A stretch of DNA of 64,000 nucleotides from CAYJAZ01 sp964368455. Lineage in GTDB: Bacteria > Desulfobacterota > Desulfovibrionia > Desulfovibrionales > Desulfovibrionaceae. Below the pieces are notes generated by a model. That model made no database searches, had not been told where the DNA came from, and saw only the letters and a program-made list of their open reading frames with translations. Below, piece by piece: positions 60,203-64,000 of the stretch; position 1 is the stretch's first letter, and every line of letters starts with the position of its first letter. The position numbers were made by a program, and so were the translations under genes. The DNA lies in assembly GCA_964368455.1 (NCBI GenBank), contig CAYJAZ010000006.1:76444-140443 (forward strand), written 5' to 3'.

Positions 60203-60277
60203 AAAAATATACATGCCTTTGTGTCTTACTGCGAACATTTTTTAATGTTCAGATTTGCTTTTTTTAGGAGTCTTTGT

Positions 60278-60517
60278 ATGGATTTGAATAAAGAAAAGTT
60301 TTATAAATTAGTTTGTACGCAACTAAACCTTCAACTTGCAGAACTTAAGCCTGAAGCTTCATTTACTGAAGATCTTGGTGCAGATTCTTTTGATATTACA
60401 GAGCTTGTGCATGCAGTTGAAGCTGAATATAATATTGAAATCAAAGACGTAGATCTTATAAACTTGACTACAGTCAAAGATTTTGAAAATTATATTGAGA
60501 AGAAAGTAATTTCTTAA
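60278..60517 (+). CDS. second acyl carrier protein with a DSF attachment site
   Basis: A 79-residue ACP starting MDLNKEKFYKLVCTQL. The attachment segment reads EDLGADSFDITEL, with Phe after the serine instead of the usual Leu. It also has a cysteine at residue 13. AGGAG precedes ATG 60278. It lies where fabF usually follows acpP, but behind its own terminator and promoter signals. It is probably a specialised carrier (for example in lipid A, lipoate or other acyl transfer); its partner enzyme is not visible nearby. Confidence 0.92.
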   Translation: MDLNKEKFYKLVCTQLNLQLAELKPEASFTEDLGADSFDITELVHAVEAEYNIEIKDVDLINLTTVKDFENYIEKKVIS

Positions 60518-60641
60518 ATTTATACATAAGAATATTTTAATAATTCTATCGAAAATAAGCCATAAAGACTGTAAGAAAAATACTTTTTGAGCAAAAAAAA
60601 AGCTAGACCTTTTAACAAAAATAGTATATTACTTACAAGCT

Positions 60642-61568
60642 ATGGAACAATTACATGGAATTGCTGTTATCAACAAGCAAAAAGGCATAACTTCAGCTAA
60701 GGCTATCTCTCTTTTGAAGCGTCTTGGGCAGAAAAAAATCGGGCATGCAGGAACTTTAGATCCTATGGCTACCGGTGTCTTGCTTGTCTTGCTTGGTAAG
60801 GCAACAAAGATTTCAAATTATTTGCTTGAGGGCGGAACAAAGGTCTATGAGGGCGAGATCTTACTCGGCACACAAACAGACACTTGGGACATCGAGGGCA
60901 AGATAGTTGAAGAAAAAGACTATTCACATGTAACAAAAGAAATGCTTGAAAAAGAAGTTGAAAATTGGCTTCACACAACATCTCAAATTGTTCCGCCTTA
61001 TTCTGCTGCAAAGCATCAAGGTAAAGCTCTTTATTCTTTAGCAAGAGAAGGCAAAGAAGTTCCTGTAAAGATTAAAGAAATAAAAATTTCGCAAGCACAA
61101 ATCCTTTCTTTGGATTTACCGTACTTGCGTTTTAGGGTCGAGTGCTCGTCAGGCACCTATATACGCTCCCTAGCCCACAGCTTGGGGCAGCGTTTATCTT
61201 GTAATGCCTGCTTGAGTGAACTTACTCGAACCTACAGCCATCCTTTTGGTATCGAAAAGGCCTGTGATATCAGCGAACTTGAAAAAGATCCTGAATCATT
61301 AAGAAAAGCTGTGCAACCTTTATCAAATGCTTTACTTTCATGGAAGATAATTTCTTGTAATGAAGACATAAGCGATGATATTCAATTTGGTAAAGCCATT
61401 GCACACCAAAGATTGCTTGATAATCAACTTATTGATTTTGAAGCAGAATTTGGGCAAAAAGCTCTTTTCAAAGACGCAGAAAATAATGACTTAGCTCTTA
61501 TGGAAGCGCGTTATTGTGAAGGGCATGCAAAGCCGGTTTGGACAATATTAAGGGGACTGTGGCAATAA
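60642..61568 (+). CDS. truB: tRNA pseudouridine-55 synthase TruB
   Basis: A 308-residue enzyme making pseudouridine 55 in tRNA. The catalytic Asp lies in GHAGTLDPMATGVL, and the start HGIAVINKQKGITSAKA matches the KxxGxTS block. SSGTYIRSLAHSLG is another family block. No Shine-Dalgarno sequence precedes ATG 60642, yet the protein cannot sensibly start later. It lies directly before rpsO, as in many bacteria, but without the usual infB-rbfA upstream. Confidence 0.95.
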   Translation: MEQLHGIAVINKQKGITSAKAISLLKRLGQKKIGHAGTLDPMATGVLLVLLGKATKISNYLLEGGTKVYEGEILLGTQTDTWDIEGKIVEEKDYSHVTKEMLEKEVENWLHTTSQIVPPYSAAKHQGKALYSLAREGKEVPVKIKEIKISQAQILSLDLPYLRFRVECSSGTYIRSLAHSLGQRLSCNACLSELTRTYSHPFGIEKACDISELEKDPESLRKAVQPLSNALLSWKIISCNEDISDDIQFGKAIAHQRLLDNQLIDFEAEFGQKALFKDAENNDLALMEARYCEGHAKPVWTILRGLWQ

Positions 61569-61595
61569 CTTTTAACCCATGAAGGAGGAAATGCT

Positions 61596-61865
61596 GTGGT
61601 CATGGATACTTTACAAAAACAAGAGGTTATCACTCAATTCGCTAAACACGAAGGTGATACAGGTTCAACAGAAGTGCAAATCGCTCTCTTAACAGCTCGT
61701 ATTGAAAGCTTAACAGGACACTTCAAAACACACAAAAAAGACTTTCACTCACGTACAGGTCTTTTAAAATTAGTTGGTCAGCGTCGTAAACTCTTGAACT
61801 ATCTTAAGTCAACAGATGTTCAAGGTTACCGTGCACTTATCGCTAAACTTGGCTTGCGTAAGTAA
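61596..61865 (+). CDS. rpsO: 30S ribosomal protein S15
   Basis: An 87- to 89-residue ribosomal protein with the S15 pattern (HEGDTGSTEVQIALLTARI, HKKDFHSRTGLLKLVGQRRK). GGAGG (61584-61588) is seven bases from a GTG at 61596 and 13 from the ATG at 61602, so the GTG start giving MVMDTLQ is favoured. It is 27 bp after truB and is followed by a terminator-like hairpin and pnp, the classic rpsO-pnp order. Confidence 0.96.
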   Translation: MVMDTLQKQEVITQFAKHEGDTGSTEVQIALLTARIESLTGHFKTHKKDFHSRTGLLKLVGQRRKLLNYLKSTDVQGYRALIAKLGLRK

Positions 61866-61872
61866 GAATATT

Positions 61873-61908
61873 TTTAGGAAGTGAGCCTAGCTTACTTCCT
61901 AAATTTTT
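61873..61908 (+). terminator. hairpin between rpsO and pnp
   Basis: Fourteen-pair stem with one G-U (61873-61886 with 61890-61903), three-base loop, then five T. It starts seven bases after the rpsO stop. In E. coli the equivalent place holds a partial terminator. Confidence 0.88.
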
Positions 61909-61952
61909 ATTTACTTTTTTATGAGAAAGCTTGCATAGGGCTCTAAGGGGAG

Positions 61953-62007
61953 GAGGAGAATTCATAAAAGTAGCAAGATTACTTGTTATTTTTCTTGGAA
62001 TCTCCTC
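61953..62007 (+). other. extended imperfect hairpin in the pnp leader
   Basis: Segment GAGGAGAATTC (61953-61963) pairs with GGAATCTCCTC (61997-62007) with one mismatch, and an inner AAGTA/TACTT helix lies within. In E. coli a leader hairpin of pnp is cut by RNase III and used for autoregulation. A similar role here is inferred. Confidence 0.5.
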
Positions 62008-62049
62008 TTTGTAAGCAAATCTCAAACATTGTTATAACAAAGGATTTAT

Positions 62050-64000
62050 ATGTCAAATTTATTAAATGCAACACGTGTTTCTTGTACAGTTGGTGGCAAG
62101 GAAATTATTTTAGAAACAGGGCGTTTAGCTCGTCAAGCAGCAGGAGCAGTTTGGATTCAATGTGAAGGCACAGTAGCTTTAGTGACTGTGTGTGAAGCTG
62201 TTTTAGACACTCCTAAAGACTTTTTCCCTCTCACAGTAGAATATTCTGAAAAAATGTATGCTGCGGGCAGAATTCCTGGAAACTTTTTCAGACGTGAAGT
62301 TGGTAAACCATCCGACACTGAAACATTAAACTCACGCCTTATCGATCGTCCTATCCGTCCTTTATTCCCTAAAGGATATGGTAATGAAATTCAAGTTTTA
62401 GCTTCTGTTATTTCAGCCGATCAAATCAATATGCCTGATACTCATTGTATCACAGCAGCTTCTGCAGCCATCATGATTTCAAATATTCCATTTGAAGAAC
62501 CAATTGCAGGCGCAAGACTTGGTAGAGTTAATGGCGAATTTGTTCTCAACCCAACAGTACAACAATTAGAAGAAAGCGAAATGGACTTTGTTTTTGCTGC
62601 TTCAAAAGACGCTATTGTTATGGTTGAAGGCGAAGCAGAATTTCTACCTGAAAGCGTAATCCTCGAAGCTTTAGAATGGGGACATAAAGAAATTCAACCA
62701 CTTATCAAATTACAAGAAGAATTAGTAGCTCTAGTTGGCAAACAAAAAACTGTTTTTGTGCCAACAGAAAAAGATCCTGCTATCCTAGCTTATGTTGAAA
62801 AAATCGCTTTAGAAGCTGGCATTGCAGATGCTTTACGCGTGCCAGAAAAAATGGAAAGAAAAGATGCTTTAAAAGCTGTTAAAACAGCTATTAAAGAAAA
62901 AATCGCTGCTGATCCAGAAATGGCTGAAAATGAAGAAGTAGGCAAATGTATTGGCGAAGTTATTGATTCACTTATCAAAAAACTTGTACGTACACGCATT
63001 CAGCAAGAAGGCACACGTATCGACACAAGAGATACTCAAACTGTTCGCCCTATCGAAATCGAAACTTCTGTTTTACCAATGGTTCACGGTTCAGTTTTAT
63101 TTGCACGTGGCGAAACAAAATCATTAGTCACAACGACTTTAGGTTCAACTGCTGATGAAATGCGTTACGACGGTTTAAATGGCGATCAATTCAAGTCATT
63201 TATGCTTCACTACAACTTCCCAGCTTATTCTGTTGGCGAAGTTAAGCCTGTAAGAGTTGGCAGACGTGAAGTAGGCCATGGGCATTTAGCTGAAAGAGCT
63301 CTAAAGCCAATATTACCAGCTAAAGAATCTTTCCCTTATACAATTCGTATCGTTTCCGATACTTTAGAATCAAACGGTTCTTCTTCAATGGCTGCTGTAT
63401 GCGGCGGTTGTTTGTCACTTATGGACGCTGGTGTGCCAATTAAAGCACCTGTAGCTGGCGTTGCAATGGGACTTATCAAAGAAGGCGAAGACTTTATTGT
63501 TCTTACAGATATCCTTGGCGATGAAGATGCTTTAGGCGATATGGACTTCAAAATTGCAGGTACAGCTGAAGGCGTAACTGCAGTACAAATGGACATAAAA
63601 ATCGCTGGTTTATCTTCTGAAATCATGTCAAAAGCTATGGATCAAGCAAAGCAAGCTCGTTTGCATATTCTTGGCGAAATGGCTAAAGCATTGCCAGCAT
63701 ACAGAGAAAACCTTTCTGAAAATGCACCACAATTTGAAACAATTGAAGTAAATCCAGATGTTATTCGCTTAATCATCGGTCCTGGCGGAAAGAATATTAA
63801 AGCTATCACACTTGCTACTGGCGCTTCTGTTGATATCGACGACAGCGGAAAAATCAATATTTTTGCTCCTAATGCAACTTCTTTAGCACAAGCAAAAGAA
63901 ATGGTAAGCTATTACGATCAAAGAGCTGAACTTGGTAAAAACTACGCTGCTAAAGTGAAAAAAGTTATGGAAATTGGTGCTATTGTTGAAATATTACCTA
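62050..64000 (+). CDS. pnp: polyribonucleotide nucleotidyltransferase, 3' end outside window
   Basis: The first 650 residues of PNPase, a phosphorolytic 3'-5' exoribonuclease. The first RNase PH domain starts near residue 14 with VGGKEIILETGRLARQ and has FFRREVGKPSDTETL and RLIDRPIRPLFP. The helical linker lies near 210-320. The second, catalytic RNase PH domain has REVGHGHLAERAL and DILGDEDALGDMDFKIAGT. The KH domain begins with IIGPGGKNIKAI; the S1 domain is just starting (KVMEIGAIVEI) at the window end. AAAGGA precedes ATG 62050. No frameshift is seen in the visible part. Confidence 0.97.
   Translation, partial: MSNLLNATRVSCTVGGKEIILETGRLARQAAGAVWIQCEGTVALVTVCEAVLDTPKDFFPLTVEYSEKMYAAGRIPGNFFRREVGKPSDTETLNSRLIDRPIRPLFPKGYGNEIQVLASVISADQINMPDTHCITAASAAIMISNIPFEEPIAGARLGRVNGEFVLNPTVQQLEESEMDFVFAASKDAIVMVEGEAEFLPESVILEALEWGHKEIQPLIKLQEELVALVGKQKTVFVPTEKDPAILAYVEKIALEAGIADALRVPEKMERKDALKAVKTAIKEKIAADPEMAENEEVGKCIGEVIDSLIKKLVRTRIQQEGTRIDTRDTQTVRPIEIETSVLPMVHGSVLFARGETKSLVTTTLGSTADEMRYDGLNGDQFKSFMLHYNFPAYSVGEVKPVRVGRREVGHGHLAERALKPILPAKESFPYTIRIVSDTLESNGSSSMAAVCGGCLSLMDAGVPIKAPVAGVAMGLIKEGEDFIVLTDILGDEDALGDMDFKIAGTAEGVTAVQMDIKIAGLSSEIMSKAMDQAKQARLHILGEMAKALPAYRENLSENAPQFETIEVNPDVIRLIIGPGGKNIKAITLATGASVDIDDSGKINIFAPNATSLAQAKEMVSYYDQRAELGKNYAAKVKKVMEIGAIVEILP

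Noticed and set aside
1..64000. Search for tRNA, rRNA, insertion sequences, prophage and attachment sites.
   Set aside because: No cloverleaf with a usable anticodon loop, rRNA-like segment, transposase or integrase, or long direct repeat was recognised by eye in any gap.

Overview
The window looks like the chromosome of a low-GC (clearly AT-rich), strictly anaerobic, motile Gram-negative bacterium. The best guess is a low-GC member of the Desulfovibrionales (Desulfobacterota). This is inferred from the order DUF177-rpmF-plsX-fabH-fabG-acpP, the fliJ-motE pair, the TRAP transporter, the lar genes and several oxygen-sensitive enzymes (iron-sulfur L-serine dehydratase, HutW radical SAM enzyme). 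No rRNA, tRNA, CRISPR array, insertion sequence or prophage was recognised.

Region 1 (1-15243, minus strand) is one long lipid/polyketide-type operon. It holds four ketosynthase-family proteins (one cut by the window edge), two acyl carrier proteins, a ketoreductase, two hotdog dehydratases, a thioesterase, two lysophospholipid-type acyltransferases, a GT2-DUF2062 glycosyltransferase, a LolA-like carrier, an MMPL exporter and two lipoproteins. This is the gene content of an aryl polyene (APE) cluster, with an added CrtI-like FAD oxidoreductase. Region 2 (15452-24875) holds housekeeping and unassigned genes: cheZ, trkA, asnS, two small membrane proteins, hisD, a methyltransferase and a YeiH-type transporter.

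Region 3 (25705-39430) is an anaerobic haem/iron locus. On the minus strand it reads hutW (anaerobilin synthase type), a TonB-dependent receptor, an ECF transporter (S, T and a double ATPase), hutX, a flavodoxin, exbB, exbD and tonB. A heterodimeric ABC exporter diverges from it. No periplasmic haem-binding protein or HmuUV-type permease is present, so the ECF module is the natural candidate for the inner-membrane step. A CHASE-GGDEF protein with a degenerate GGDEF motif follows.

Region 4 (41192-50753, plus strand) is metabolic: an arylsulfate sulfotransferase without a signal peptide, an orphan DmsC-like membrane anchor, L-serine dehydratase, and a catabolic set (SDR, zinc alcohol dehydrogenase, TRAP DctPQM). 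Region 5 (50823-54406) has mutY with larC and larB, and a divergent, apparently leaderless larE. These lar genes make the nickel-pincer cofactor; LarC is very His-rich and ends where its second domain should begin. Region 6 (54437-64000) has fliJ-motE behind a sigma-54 promoter, the rpmF/fatty-acid synthesis genes, a second acyl carrier protein where fabF often lies, truB, rpsO and pnp (cut by the window end).

Reading is by eye. Promoters and terminators are pattern calls, and substrate assignments are inferences from family and context.
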